Made by a program: the position numbers and the translations under genes
DNA from: DSOI01 sp041394885
GTDB taxonomy: Bacteria; Acidobacteriota; Terriglobia; Bryobacterales; Bryobacteraceae
Reading direction: 5' to 3'
DNA: 64,000 nucleotides
NCBI GenBank assembly: GCA_041394885.1
Contig: JAWKHI010000002.1
Span: forward strand, 124,001-188,000
Shown: piece after piece, positions 44,049-53,737 of the stretch
Position numbering within the stretch: position 1 is the stretch's first letter
Layout of the letters: every line of letters begins with the position of its first letter
Notes under the pieces: generated by a model
Told to the model about the DNA's origin: nothing
The model's database searches: none
The model's input: the letters and a program-made list of their open reading frames with translations, nothing else

Positions 44049-46175
44049 ATGGAGATGATTCGGCGCGCGTTCGTCCCGCTCATTCTGCACTGCCTCGTCA
44101 CCGTCCCAGCCATGGCCGCAGACTCCTACCCCAACAAGCCCAAGACCAGACAGGCTCCTGTCAAAGAAACCCTCCACGGCGTCACACTCACTGACCCCTA
44201 TCGTTGGCTCGAAGATCAGCAAAGTGCCGAGACACGCGCCTGGATCGCCGAGCAGAACCGATTCACACGGACGCTGCTCGATCCGGCCCCGGGCAGGGAA
44301 GCCATCCGCAAGCGGATGAGCGAACTGCTCCGCGTGGAAACCGTGCTGATTCCAATGGAGCGAGGTGGACGATATTTCTATCGCCGCCGTCCGGCGGGGG
44401 CGGAACAGCCGCTGATCCTGATGCGCGAGTCCCTCAACGGTAAAGATAAGACGCTGGTGGATCCTGCCACCCTTTCCGCCGACCATACCGCCTCGGCGCG
44501 AATCTCCGCCGTATCCGACGACGGCAAGCTTCTCGCCTATGCCATCCAGCAGGGCGGCAAAGACGAGATCGCCGTGCGGTTTCTCGACGTCGACTCCGGG
44601 CGCCATCTCGACGACGCGCTCCCGGAAGGCAAGTGGACCGATGTCAGCCTCACGCCGGACAAGAAGCGCTTCTATTACGCCAGCCTCGGTGGGCCGAACC
44701 CGCGCATCCGCGTCCCTGTGATGGGGACGCCCTTTTCCGCCGACAAGGAAATCTTCGGTGATCAGTACGGGGCCGAGCACATCGTGTTCGGCGAGGTTTC
44801 CGAGAACGGTCATTGGCTGCTGATCACGGTGTTCCACGGTTCAGCGGGCGACGTCATCGATCTTTTCGCGCAGGATCTCCGCACCGCGGGCCCCATCGTG
44901 CCCGTGGTGAAGGGCGTGCGGGCCTCGTTTCTTGGCACGGTCGTGGATGACACGCTGATCGTCGACACCAACTGGAACGCCCCCCGCCGGCGTGTGCTGT
45001 CGGTCGATCTCCCGGCTCTGTTTGCGCGTAAAGCGGAGGAAGGCCCTCTCCCGCCCGAACAATGGAAGGAGATCGTCCCGGAATCGAAGACCGCCACCAT
45101 CGACGGCATCTCGCTCGCCGGCGGGCGTCTCTTCGTGCGCTATCTCGAGAACGTACAGTCGCGCATTCGCGTCTACAGCGCATCGGGAAACTACGAGCGG
45201 GAAATCGAGCTACCCGCCATCGGGTCCGCCAGCGCCATCTACGGACGCTGGAAGTCGAACGAAGCCTTCTACAACTTCACTTCGTTCCACATCCCTTCGC
45301 GCATCTACCGGCTCGATGCCGCCAAAGGCGTGTCGGAAATGTGGTTTCAGCAGCCGGTGCCCATCGAGTCCGGCGATTTCGTGCTGGATCAGCAGTGGTT
45401 CCAATCCAAGGACGGCACCCGGATCCCCCTGTTCCTGCTTTACAAAAAAGGCCTCCAGCGCGACGGCAACCGGCCCGTGCTGATGACCGGTTATGGCGGT
45501 TTCAACGTCTCGATGACACCCGCCTTCAGCGCCACCGCCGTGGCGTGGGCGGAACTCGGCGGTGTGTTCGCGTTGCCGAACCTGCGCGGCGGGTCTGAGT
45601 TCGGTGAGCAGTGGCATGAGAACGGTATGCGCTTTGAAAAGCAGAACGTCTTCGACGACTTTATCGGCGCCGCCGAGTATCTCATCCGCGAGAAATACAC
45701 CAATCCCAAACGGCTCGCCATCACCGGACGTTCCAACGGCGGCTTGCTGGTGGGCGCCGCCCTCACCCAGCGTCCGGATCTGTTTCAGGCCGTGGTGTGC
45801 GGCTATCCACTGCTCGATATGATCCGCTACCAGAAGTTTCTCGTGGCGCGGTTCTGGGTGCCCGAATATGGCTCCAGCGACGATCCCGCGCAGTTCAAGT
45901 ACCTGTTGTCTTATTCGCCCTATCATCATGTGAAACCAGGTACGGACTATCCGGCCGTTTTGTTCATCACCGGCGACGCCGATACCCGCGTGGATCCTCT
46001 GCACGCCCGCAAGATGACCGCTTTGCTGCAGCGCGACACCGCTTGGCGCCGGCCCGTGGCGCTGCTCTACGACGTCAAGGCCGGCCACTCCGGCGGGCAA
46101 TCGGCCACCCAAACCATCGACGAAATCACCGACACGCTCAGCTTTCTCACCACCCAGATGGGCATTCGGCCTTGA
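44049..46175 (+). CDS. secreted prolyl oligopeptidase (S9A)
   Basis: 708 residues including a signal peptide (MIRRAFVPLILHCLVTVPAMA). The N-terminal propeller (about 60-420) starts with the S9 signature TLTDPYRWLEDQQSAETRAW. The catalytic domain has the nucleophile in ITGRSNGGLLVGAALTQRPD (GRSNGG), the Asp in ITGDADTRVDPLHARK, and the His in VKAGHSGGQS. GYGGFNVSMTPAFSATAVAW and the LRGGSEFG loop are also diagnostic. It cleaves short proline-containing peptides, here outside the cytoplasm. An ATG two codons downstream is an alternative start. Confidence 0.95.
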   Translation: MEMIRRAFVPLILHCLVTVPAMAADSYPNKPKTRQAPVKETLHGVTLTDPYRWLEDQQSAETRAWIAEQNRFTRTLLDPAPGREAIRKRMSELLRVETVLIPMERGGRYFYRRRPAGAEQPLILMRESLNGKDKTLVDPATLSADHTASARISAVSDDGKLLAYAIQQGGKDEIAVRFLDVDSGRHLDDALPEGKWTDVSLTPDKKRFYYASLGGPNPRIRVPVMGTPFSADKEIFGDQYGAEHIVFGEVSENGHWLLITVFHGSAGDVIDLFAQDLRTAGPIVPVVKGVRASFLGTVVDDTLIVDTNWNAPRRRVLSVDLPALFARKAEEGPLPPEQWKEIVPESKTATIDGISLAGGRLFVRYLENVQSRIRVYSASGNYEREIELPAIGSASAIYGRWKSNEAFYNFTSFHIPSRIYRLDAAKGVSEMWFQQPVPIESGDFVLDQQWFQSKDGTRIPLFLLYKKGLQRDGNRPVLMTGYGGFNVSMTPAFSATAVAWAELGGVFALPNLRGGSEFGEQWHENGMRFEKQNVFDDFIGAAEYLIREKYTNPKRLAITGRSNGGLLVGAALTQRPDLFQAVVCGYPLLDMIRYQKFLVARFWVPEYGSSDDPAQFKYLLSYSPYHHVKPGTDYPAVLFITGDADTRVDPLHARKMTALLQRDTAWRRPVALLYDVKAGHSGGQSATQTIDEITDTLSFLTTQMGIRP

Positions 46176-47278
46176 GCCTGTACTCCTCGCGGCTCCCCTG
46201 GAACGCAGCTCCCAACCGCTTCACACAGCGGCTCGAACAGGTGCGGCGCGCCGGGGCCCGCCTTCTCGATCTCACCGAGTCGAATCCTACTCGCGCCGGT
46301 ATCGCGTATGACGAAGCCGCCATCGCCGGGGCGCTTGGCGACCCAGCGGCCCTGGTCTACGATCCTTCGCCGCGCGGGCTGGCTCGTGCCCGCCAGGCAG
46401 TTGCCGGCTTCGAGCACGTGGACCCGGATCGCGTCATCCTCACCGCCTCCACGTCGGAAGCCTATTCGTATCTCTTCAAGCTGTTCGCCGATCCTGGCGC
46501 GGAGATTCTCGCGCCACGGCCGTCGTACCCACTGCTCGAATTTCTGACGTCGCTCGATGGGCTCACGCTACGCCACTACTCGCTGCGGTACCAGGAGGGC
46601 TGGTGGCTCGATCGCGAATCCCTGCTGCGCGCCATCACTCCGGCCACCCGCGCCATCGTGGTCGTCAATCCGAACAACCCCACTGGATCGTACGTCACCG
46701 CCGATGAGTTCGCCTGGCTCGCCACGCTCGGTCTCCCGGTCATCGCCGACGAAGTGTTCCGGGTCTACGCGCACGCCACCGCGCCCGCCCCTGCTCCGCC
46801 CGGCATCTTCCGCCTCAACGGACTCTCGAAGCTGCTCGGCCTTCCGCAGATGAAGCTCGCCTGGATCGTCGTCCCCGATACCGGCGGTCTCGACGCCCAT
46901 CTCCACCGGCTGGACCTCATCGCGGACTCTTACCTCTCCGTCTCCGCCCCGGTGCAGCACGCCCTTCCCCGCTGGCTCGCGCTCCAGCCCCGCTTTCACA
47001 GTGCGATGATGGATCGGCTGTCCCGCAATCTCGGCATTCTGCAACGCATGCACGGCCTTTCCCCGCTGACGGTGCAGGGCGGCTGGTATGGCGTGGTTCG
47101 GCTGCCGGTTACGCGTACCGATGAGGAATGGGCCCTGGCCTTGATGGACAGGGGCGTCCTGGTCCAGCCCGGATACTTTTACGATTTCGAAGCCGACGGC
47201 TATGCCGTGGTCAGCCTCTTGACTCCGCCGGCGGCCTTCGAGGAAGGTTTGCAAATTCTATGGCACACGGTGAGCTGA
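46172..47278 (+). CDS. PLP-dependent aminotransferase class I/II
   Basis: About 368 residues from a TTG (46172) that overlaps the peptidase stop as TTGA; the frame is open further upstream, but only inside the peptidase gene. Fold type I signatures are present: DLTESNPTRAGIAYDE, VVNPNNPTGSYV, and the PLP lysine region RLNGLSKLLGLPQMKLAWIV with its following Arg region. The substrate is undetermined; similar enzymes act on aspartate, alanine or aromatic amino acids. Its 3' end overlaps the amidase start. Confidence 0.88.
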   Translation: MSLYSSRLPWNAAPNRFTQRLEQVRRAGARLLDLTESNPTRAGIAYDEAAIAGALGDPAALVYDPSPRGLARARQAVAGFEHVDPDRVILTASTSEAYSYLFKLFADPGAEILAPRPSYPLLEFLTSLDGLTLRHYSLRYQEGWWLDRESLLRAITPATRAIVVVNPNNPTGSYVTADEFAWLATLGLPVIADEVFRVYAHATAPAPAPPGIFRLNGLSKLLGLPQMKLAWIVVPDTGGLDAHLHRLDLIADSYLSVSAPVQHALPRWLALQPRFHSAMMDRLSRNLGILQRMHGLSPLTVQGGWYGVVRLPVTRTDEEWALALMDRGVLVQPGYFYDFEADGYAVVSLLTPPAAFEEGLQILWHTVS

Positions 47279-48465
47279 AAAAATTTCTCGACGGCGAAAC
47301 GGATCTCGACACCTATCGCCGCCGCATCGCGGAGTTGGATGCGGATCTGCGCGCATGGAGCCAGGTGATCGAATTACCGCCGCTCGGCAAGGGGCCGCTT
47401 CAGGGCGCCCCGTTCGGCGTGAAAGATATCTTCGATGCCGAAGGCACCCGTACTGCGTTCGGATCGCCCCTGTTCGCCGACCGTGTCTCGCCGCGTGACT
47501 CCGCCTTGGTGCGCCAACTGCGCGAGCGCGGCGGACGCGTACTGGGCAAGACGCACACCACGTCGTTTGCCTACTTCGATCCCGCCCCCACCGTGAATCC
47601 GCACAACCGCGCGCATACCCCGGGTGGCTCCTCCTCCGGATCGGCCGCGGCCGTGGCCTGCGGTATGGTTCCCTTTGCGCTGGGCTCACAAACGCAGGGT
47701 TCGGTTTGCCGTCCGGCGTCCTATTGCGGCGTCGCTGGATTCAAGCCCACGCACGGGCTGCTCTCCCTTGAAGGCGTTATGCCCTTCGCGCCCACCCTCG
47801 ACACCGCCGGGCTGTTCACCCAAACCGCTGGCGACATGCTTCTGCTGTGGGAGCGCATGGGGTACGCTTGCAACGCGTTTCCGGGGCCGGATACACCCCG
47901 GTTGGCCGCCTTCCGGATACTCGAACCGGAGGTGGAGCCGCCGATGCGCTCCGCCTTCGAAGCCCTCGTGGAGCGGCTCGGAATCGCATGGATCGAGCCT
48001 CCGGATGTCTATCTCCGGCTTTTTCCCGCAGTCCGCCGGATTCAGGACACCGAAGGCGCCCGCTCCCTCGAGGAAACCTACCGCGCACATGGCCGCGGCG
48101 TGGGCGTGAAGCTCGCCGAGATGATCGAGCGTGGATTGGCCACCACCGCCGATGAGTATCAGGCTGCGCTCGATACCCTCGCTGCCGGCCGCGACGATAT
48201 GGACGCGGTCTTCCGCCAGTACGATGTGATTCTCACGCCCGCCGCGGTCGGCCCGGCCCCGCCCACCCTTGCCTCCACGGGCGATCCCCGCATGAACTCT
48301 CCCTGGACCGGGCTGGGCACTCCCTCCCTATCCATCCCGATCGCGCCGTCCGCCGAATCGCCCGGCGCGCTGCCGCTCGGGCTGCAACTCGCCGCGGCGC
48401 GCAATCGCGATGGCGAACTGCTGCGGGCGGCGATTCAACTCGAAGACCGGATGGCCTCTTCCTAG
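47260..48465 (+). CDS. amidase-signature family enzyme
   Basis: 401 residues from the ATG at 47260, 19 bases inside the aminotransferase. The Ser-cisSer-Lys triad is visible: Lys in PFGVKDIFDAEG, cis-Ser in HTPGGSSSGSAAAVA, and the nucleophile Ser in LGSQTQGSVCRPASYCGV, where GSQTQGS replaces the usual GSDTGGS. The substrate is not obvious, and a missing C-terminal third excludes GatA. Translational coupling to the aminotransferase suggests nitrogen or amide metabolism. Confidence 0.88.
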   Translation: MAHGELKKFLDGETDLDTYRRRIAELDADLRAWSQVIELPPLGKGPLQGAPFGVKDIFDAEGTRTAFGSPLFADRVSPRDSALVRQLRERGGRVLGKTHTTSFAYFDPAPTVNPHNRAHTPGGSSSGSAAAVACGMVPFALGSQTQGSVCRPASYCGVAGFKPTHGLLSLEGVMPFAPTLDTAGLFTQTAGDMLLLWERMGYACNAFPGPDTPRLAAFRILEPEVEPPMRSAFEALVERLGIAWIEPPDVYLRLFPAVRRIQDTEGARSLEETYRAHGRGVGVKLAEMIERGLATTADEYQAALDTLAAGRDDMDAVFRQYDVILTPAAVGPAPPTLASTGDPRMNSPWTGLGTPSLSIPIAPSAESPGALPLGLQLAAARNRDGELLRAAIQLEDRMASS

Positions 48466-48475
48466 CCTCTCGCGC

Positions 48476-49390
48476 TCATGCTGGAGTGACTTTGCCCTGA
48501 TAGACGCGGAACTGGTCCGCCTGCGTCACGTCCACGCCGATCGCTCCGCGGGCGAACGTCCGGTCCCGCCACGTGCCCACGATGGTGTCGTTCAATCGTG
48601 CGGTGAAGAAGTCTCCGTCCAGTTGAACATCCAGGTGGTGGATGGTCCGGAACCACGTCACCGTTTCGGCGATGCGCTCCTGGCTCACGATTCGTTCCAC
48701 GCCGTTTCGCACCGACACCGCCTGGAGCGTCATCGGCCCGTTTGAGGGGCTAACGCTCGTGCCATTGCTTCGCAGCCGCACCGCATAGTGATTCCCCAGG
48801 TCCTGCGCACGCATCAGGAAGTTGGCGCCTCCCGCCAGGATCTGGAGCAGATAGGCCATCGTTCCGTCCTTCATTCCCTGGGACGGGGTGAACAAGCCGG
48901 ACGCGCGCGGCGTGAGCCAGTTATTTTCCACCTCCCACAGCTTGCCGCGTCCTTGCGTGGTCCAACCGTCCGGCAGGGCCTGCGCGGACAACTCGAACGG
49001 CTGCGTCATCTCCCTCGCGGGGTCGCGGGCCGGGCCGTCCATCGGCTCGTCCACGCTCCGCGGTCCCGTCCCCGCGGCCAGTGGAAGGCTTCCGTCCGAT
49101 TTGCCGGCTTTGCCCGGGAACAGCCACTCCGGTTGCGCCAGCATTCCCAGTCCTAGCCCGATCGAGGTGGCCAGCAGCGCCCGCCTCGCCGGACCGTTGT
49201 CGCCCGACGGCGTCTCCACGCGTTTTGTCCGCGATCCTCTCGGACCGTAGTAAGGCTGTATCAAAGCGATCGAAGCCATGTCGGCGCGATGCTCCAGCAT
49301 GTGTGCGTGCGAGCAGTATTCAGCGCCGCGCAGGCGCGCGACCAGACCGAGGGTTTCACCGCAAAAGCGACAGGGCATAAGACCAATCAT
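48476..49390 (-). CDS. membrane-anchored protein with N-terminal zinc knuckle and LamG/DUF1080-like domain
   Basis: 304 residues. The N-terminus has CRFCGETLGLVARLRGAEYC, a CxxC plus Cys/His cluster. A short hydrophobic stretch (ALLATSIGLGLGMLA) suggests one membrane helix after about 70 residues. The C-terminal 200 residues form a jelly-roll like those in DUF1080/LamG domains (LWEVENNWLTPRASGLFTPS, GTMAYLLQILAGGANFLMRA, LDGDFFTARLNDTIVGTWRD). It could bind extracellular carbohydrate. The role is unknown. Confidence 0.6.
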   Translation of the reverse strand: MIGLMPCRFCGETLGLVARLRGAEYCSHAHMLEHRADMASIALIQPYYGPRGSRTKRVETPSGDNGPARRALLATSIGLGLGMLAQPEWLFPGKAGKSDGSLPLAAGTGPRSVDEPMDGPARDPAREMTQPFELSAQALPDGWTTQGRGKLWEVENNWLTPRASGLFTPSQGMKDGTMAYLLQILAGGANFLMRAQDLGNHYAVRLRSNGTSVSPSNGPMTLQAVSVRNGVERIVSQERIAETVTWFRTIHHLDVQLDGDFFTARLNDTIVGTWRDRTFARGAIGVDVTQADQFRVYQGKVTPA

Positions 49391-49530
49391 CCTCCATGCT
49401 ACGTAGGGCTAAACGCGGGTAATGGGCGTATGTACCTACATCGGAGAATCGTACTCAAACCATGGTCGGGGAAACACCTTAGATAGCGACTAGGGGTTTT
49501 CCTTAGCCTGAGCAGCCGCGTCCTGTTTCC
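49391..49530. other. 140-base gap, no gene seen
   Basis: The gap separates two minus-strand genes, with stop at 49531 and start at 49390. It has no reading frame worth naming and no clear terminator or promoter motif. Confidence 0.4.
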
Positions 49531-50700
49531 CTATCGCAGACTCGAGGAAAGCGCCGGACCCAGTTGCAGCAGTCGCTCCGGTTCCTGCTGCCGCACCGCC
49601 GCCAGATTGGCCCTCAGCGATGGCAGCACCCGCTCAACCCTAGGGTCTTTCGCAAGCCGCTCCAGGGCCGGAGCCCAGAAGACTTCGCCCGCTTGGAAGC
49701 CGTCGAACAAGTAGCGGTCGTCGAGCCCCAGAGTGCGGGGATCGGATGCGTCTAGGAAAGGAAAGCCGGTTTGGCGGAACACGCGCGACGTCTCCTCGCG
49801 AAACTCCTTCCAGAACTGGCGATGCCGCGGGTCCGCTCCCAACAGGTCCACCGCGGCACTGGCCAGTGGTGGCGCCACCCCGATCACCAGCGTGCCACGG
49901 TCCCGAAACTGCCGCAGGATCAGCCGAAGCCGCTCTAAACGCTCGCGCGAGACAACCGAATTCGCGGCGAATTCGTAAGTGCCTTTCTTCACGCGCTCGG
50001 CCACAGGCGGATCGGCGGTGTCCACGAACGGCTGGCTGCCCACCTGCTCCCCGGGGCTGACGATGCGCACGATGCTCCCGTCGCTGCGAAATCCTTCGCC
50101 GCTTCGCAGCGCGCCCAGCCCGATCATCGCCCGCGGTGTGGACTTGGGAGCCGACCACAGCAGCCATGGCTGCGCTGCCAGCCGGGCGATGGTGGCCCCT
50201 CGGGTCAGCCATCCACCCTCCGGGTCCCGGTTCCAATCGGTGGGAGCCATTGGCCATTCATAGCTGAACCACCACAGATCCAGACCCAGCAGCACCACCG
50301 GCGGTGTCTCTGTCTTGGGCACACGATCGAGCACCGCCTGCAAGTCGCCCAGGCTGCGCACCAGACCGGCGGCGTTGTAGAAACGGCTTTCCTCGCCGAA
50401 CAGCGATCCGCGGACGCCGGCCATGCGCGTGGATCCTAGCACCGCGATCGCGGGCTTTCGATTGCGCAGGGAACGGAACTTGTAAGCCGGCACCGTATCC
50501 GGGCTGGCGTATTCACGCTGGAATACGGCCTCGATCCGGTTCTGCTGCCGGACCACGGTATCGAGCGGCCATGCTTCGCCGGTCGCCCATAACGCACGTT
50601 GGTGGCTCCCCACCACCACGGCTGCCATCAACAGCCCAACGGCCGCACTTCCCGCGAACGCAAGCTCGCGGCTTCGTGCGGCTCGCACGACTACCCTCAT
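49531..50700 (-). CDS. membrane-anchored SGNH/AlgX-like protein
   Basis: 389 residues. A single N-terminal hydrophobic segment (FAGSAAVGLLMAAVVVGS) anchors or exports the protein. AIAVLGSTRMAGVR corresponds to block I of SGNH hydrolases or DltD/AlgX-like proteins (usually GxS), but the Ser is followed by Thr, so activity is uncertain. VVLLGLDLWWFSYEW and LVIGVAPPLASAAVDLLG could be later blocks. Such proteins often cooperate with MBOAT acyltransferases, but none is near. No substrate is assigned. Confidence 0.5.
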   Translation of the reverse strand: MRVVVRAARSRELAFAGSAAVGLLMAAVVVGSHQRALWATGEAWPLDTVVRQQNRIEAVFQREYASPDTVPAYKFRSLRNRKPAIAVLGSTRMAGVRGSLFGEESRFYNAAGLVRSLGDLQAVLDRVPKTETPPVVLLGLDLWWFSYEWPMAPTDWNRDPEGGWLTRGATIARLAAQPWLLWSAPKSTPRAMIGLGALRSGEGFRSDGSIVRIVSPGEQVGSQPFVDTADPPVAERVKKGTYEFAANSVVSRERLERLRLILRQFRDRGTLVIGVAPPLASAAVDLLGADPRHRQFWKEFREETSRVFRQTGFPFLDASDPRTLGLDDRYLFDGFQAGEVFWAPALERLAKDPRVERVLPSLRANLAAVRQQEPERLLQLGPALSSSLR

Positions 50701-50782
50701 TGCTTATCCTCCAGCCGAACTGAGGCTAGCGCCCCGTTCCTCCGGTAGAAACCCTCACCCTCTCGTTTGGGGACTCGCGTCC

Positions 50783-51874
50783 CTATTTTTTGTTCTTCTC
50801 GAGCATCTTCTTCATCGGATGCTCTACCTGCTTGAATCCGTCCGGCGCCTTCATCAGTTCCGGATCCACCGCATTACTGTTATACGATATCACCTCGCCG
50901 GTCACTTCCATCAGCACGCCGTCGCTCGAGCCACCTGCGGGCGCCGGTGCGGCAGCCGCCCGATCCTCCTGCTTCGGCTCATCTTTTGGCTTTTTCTTCC
51001 CGAACCGGCCGAATCCGCCCAGGCGTCCCAACACCGCGCCTGCGGCCGCTTCGCGCGCGTCCTTCGGATCTTCATTCTTTTGCGCCGATGGCGTCTCGGC
51101 CGCGGCGGAGCCGTTTGCGCCCCCGCCCATGGAGCCGCCCCCCATCCGGGTGATGGACCGCATCGGAATTCCCTCGAGCTTGGCCATCTCTTTCGACGCC
51201 TCACGCAGTCCGTCCATCGCACCCGCGCTCGTTTGCGCAAAGGCCGCGATGCCGGTGTTGTTCATTACCATCTTCTCGGCCAGAGCCCGCATGGTCTTTT
51301 GCGCTTCTTCCCATCCCGGCGGCTTCCCATGCCAGGTCTCGATCTTCATCGAACTCACCGCCATCGGGCCTTGCTGCTGGCCCGCCTGCGACGCTTCCAT
51401 TGCAAGCGTCATGATCGCCTGCTCGCTCTTGACTCCCGCGATGTCGGCCGTCTTCCCGGTCCGGTCCACCGAAACTTTCCAGTTCATCTGCACCTCTTGC
51501 CCATCCTTGCTCTCGGATTTCGCCTTGGTGCGCGCCGCGCTCAGCCGTGCCATCGCCGCCTGCATCGCTTCCGCCATCTCGGCGAAGGTGATCACGCTGA
51601 ACTCCTTCTTCTTCAGGTCCACGGCCGTGATGTTCTCTGCTGCCAGGTCGAAGACCGTTCGCGTGTCCCCGGATTCGGTCGACATCTTCGAGCCGGAAAA
51701 TCGGTGCACCGTGGTCTGCGGTCCGCTGTTGCCGCCAAACTTCGACGCGATGCCCATCAGGCGCTTCAACGAGCCTCCGGTCATCTCGGTCCGGTCGGTA
51801 TAGGTGAAGTCGGCTGTCCACGCCATGCCCGCGGTCAACGTGACCGCCAAGCCAAACACAATCCCATTCCGCAT
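50783..51874 (-). CDS. secreted protein of unknown function
   Basis: 363 residues from the ATG at 51874, preceded by AAGGAGGAG. A signal peptide is clear (MRNGIVFGLAVTLTAGMAWT). The mature part has TADFTYTDRTEMTGGSLKRL and many Lys/Glu/Gln helices. A low-complexity, Gly/Lys/Glu-rich region (about 280-330) ends with GVLMEVTGEVISYNSNAVDP. I do not recognise the family. It is divergent from the tetronate operon, with a 142-base intergenic region that must hold both promoters. Confidence 0.6.
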   Translation of the reverse strand: MRNGIVFGLAVTLTAGMAWTADFTYTDRTEMTGGSLKRLMGIASKFGGNSGPQTTVHRFSGSKMSTESGDTRTVFDLAAENITAVDLKKKEFSVITFAEMAEAMQAAMARLSAARTKAKSESKDGQEVQMNWKVSVDRTGKTADIAGVKSEQAIMTLAMEASQAGQQQGPMAVSSMKIETWHGKPPGWEEAQKTMRALAEKMVMNNTGIAAFAQTSAGAMDGLREASKEMAKLEGIPMRSITRMGGGSMGGGANGSAAAETPSAQKNEDPKDAREAAAGAVLGRLGGFGRFGKKKPKDEPKQEDRAAAAPAPAGGSSDGVLMEVTGEVISYNSNAVDPELMKAPDGFKQVEHPMKKMLEKNKK

Positions 51875-52016
51875 GATGGCTCCTCCTTGGGGTGATCCCA
51901 TTATTAAGAGTAACCGCTTCGAGCGTTCCGTGGAGGGGCTGCTATACAATGGCGTCTTGGAGCATCGGCGGCGTTCTCCGTCTCTCCTTCCATTCAACGT
52001 TCAGGAGCAGCATTCC
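51875..52016. promoter_or_regulatory. divergent promoter region
   Basis: 142 bases between the secreted-protein gene (minus) and the SDR gene (plus). The SDR start is preceded by AGGAGCAG 9 bases upstream. No conserved -35/-10 or operator could be identified by eye. Confidence 0.4.
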
Positions 52017-52778
52017 ATGCAGATCAACTCTCCGGCCGGCCGCGTGGCCGTGATTACCGGTGGCAGCCGTGGCCTCGGCAAGGCGATGGCCATCGCGCTC
52101 GCCGCCGATGGCGTCGCGGTGGCCCTCGTTGCCCGAGACCGGGAGAAACTTCAGGAGACCGCCGCCATCGTTCGCGAGGCCGGCGGCGCCGCCGAGATCT
52201 TCCTTGCCGACGTCACCAAGGAGGGCGACGTGGACCGGCTGCAAAAGGAAGTGATGTCGCGTTTCGGCAAAGTCCACATCCTCATCAATAACGCCGGCGT
52301 CAATCTCCGCAAACAGATTCACGAGTTTCTTCTGGCGGAATGGCACAGCGTGATCGACGCCAATCTCACCGCCAGCGTCTTCCTGATGTGCCGTGCTTTC
52401 GTTCCGCAGATGAAGGACCTGGGCTTCGGGCGCATCATCAACCTCACCTCCATCATGAGTCACGTCTCGCTCCCCGGCCGCGCCGCCTACTCCTCGTCCA
52501 AGACCGCCCTGCTCGGCCTCAATCGCGCCCTTGCCCTAGAACTGGCGCCGCATGACATCACCGTCGTCGGCATCAGCCCGGGGCCGTTCGCCACCGAGAT
52601 GAACACCCCGATCGTCAACAACCCCGAACTCAACGCGCAATTCATCTCCAAGATCCCCGTCGGCCGATGGGGAAAGGTTGAGGAAGTGGGCCAACTCGCG
52701 CGATTCCTCTGCTCCCCCGACGCGGGCTTCATCACCGGCACCGATATCGTCATTGACGGTGGTTGGTGCGCGCAGTAA
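52017..52778 (+). CDS. short-chain dehydrogenase/reductase
   Basis: 253 residues from the ATG at 52017. Rossmann motif VAVITGGSRGLGKAMAIALA, NNAG loop ILINNAGVNLRKQ, catalytic Ser in NLTSIMS and YxxxK in RAAYSSSKTALLG mark a classical SDR. The C-terminal GRWGKVEEVGQLARFLCSPD is also diagnostic. It is the first gene of an operon whose later members fit four-carbon acid sugar catabolism, so it may oxidise a polyol or sugar acid. Its stop overlaps the next ATG (TAATG). Confidence 0.92.
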   Translation: MQINSPAGRVAVITGGSRGLGKAMAIALAADGVAVALVARDREKLQETAAIVREAGGAAEIFLADVTKEGDVDRLQKEVMSRFGKVHILINNAGVNLRKQIHEFLLAEWHSVIDANLTASVFLMCRAFVPQMKDLGFGRIINLTSIMSHVSLPGRAAYSSSKTALLGLNRALALELAPHDITVVGISPGPFATEMNTPIVNNPELNAQFISKIPVGRWGKVEEVGQLARFLCSPDAGFITGTDIVIDGGWCAQ

Positions 52779-53737
52779 TGTCCCCCCGTCTTGCGGCCGC
52801 TTCTCTGCTCGCCGGAATCCTTCTCTGTTCTTGCGGCGGCGAGCGCAAGAAGCAGGTGGCCGTCATCCCCAAGGCTACTTCTCACGTGTTCTGGCTCACC
52901 GTCCAGGCCGGCGCCATCGCCGCCGGACAGGAGTTCGGTCTCGACGTCGTCTGGAACGGACCCACCCAGGAAACCGACTTCACCCGCCAGATCCAGATCG
53001 TCGATTCGATGGTGGCCCGCCGCATGGACGGCATCGTGCTCGCCGCCACCGATCGCAAAGCGCTCGCCGCGCCCGTCGATCGCGCCATGGCCGCCGGCAT
53101 CCCCGTCACCGTCTTTGACTCTGGGCTGGACTCTGACAACTACATGAGCTATGTGGCCACCGATAACGTCGAGGCCGGACGAATCGCCGCCCGCGCCTTG
53201 GGCGGTATTCTCGGCGGCAAAGGCAAGATCGCGGTCGTCATGCACGTTCCCGGCAGCGTCTCCACCATGGATCGCGAAGCCGGCTTCGACGAAGTCATCG
53301 CCAAGGACTTCCCCGGCATTCAAATCGTCCAGAAGCTCTACGGCATGTCGGACCGGTCCAAAGCCATGGCCGTGGCCGAGAACATCCTCACCGCCCACTC
53401 CGACCTCGACGCCTTCTTCGCCTCCACGGAGCCCTCCACCACCGGCACCATCCTCGCCCTGAAAAGCCGCGGCCTCAGCGGCAAGGTGAAGCTGGTTGGG
53501 TTTGATTCCAATGACGCCATGCTCGAGGCTCTTCGCGATGGAACGCTCACCGCGATGGTGATCCAGGATCCGTTTAAGATTGGCTTCGAAGCTGTTAAAA
53601 CCATTGCGGATAAACTGGCCGGCAAAACTCCGGCGAAACGCCAGGACCTCCAGGGAGTGCTGGTCACGGCCAGCAATGTCGACGATCCGCGAATCGCGGC
53701 GCTCCTCGAGCCCGATCTCAAGAAATACCTCCCGTAA
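52778..53737 (+). CDS. sugar-binding lipoprotein (periplasmic binding protein type 1)
   Basis: 319 residues. The N-terminus LLAGILLCSCGGERKKQ is a lipoprotein signal, with Cys after the lipobox. The fold is the Peripla_BP_4 type: VAVIPKATSHVFWLTVQAGA, VARRMDGIVLAATDRKALAA, YVATDNVEAGRIAARALGGI, VGFDSNDAMLEALRDGTLTA. Such proteins deliver sugars to ABC importers, but no permease or ATPase gene is adjacent, so transport partners must be elsewhere. It overlaps the SDR stop and is followed at once by the Ldh-family gene. Confidence 0.9.
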   Translation: MSPRLAAASLLAGILLCSCGGERKKQVAVIPKATSHVFWLTVQAGAIAAGQEFGLDVVWNGPTQETDFTRQIQIVDSMVARRMDGIVLAATDRKALAAPVDRAMAAGIPVTVFDSGLDSDNYMSYVATDNVEAGRIAARALGGILGGKGKIAVVMHVPGSVSTMDREAGFDEVIAKDFPGIQIVQKLYGMSDRSKAMAVAENILTAHSDLDAFFASTEPSTTGTILALKSRGLSGKVKLVGFDSNDAMLEALRDGTLTAMVIQDPFKIGFEAVKTIADKLAGKTPAKRQDLQGVLVTASNVDDPRIAALLEPDLKKYLP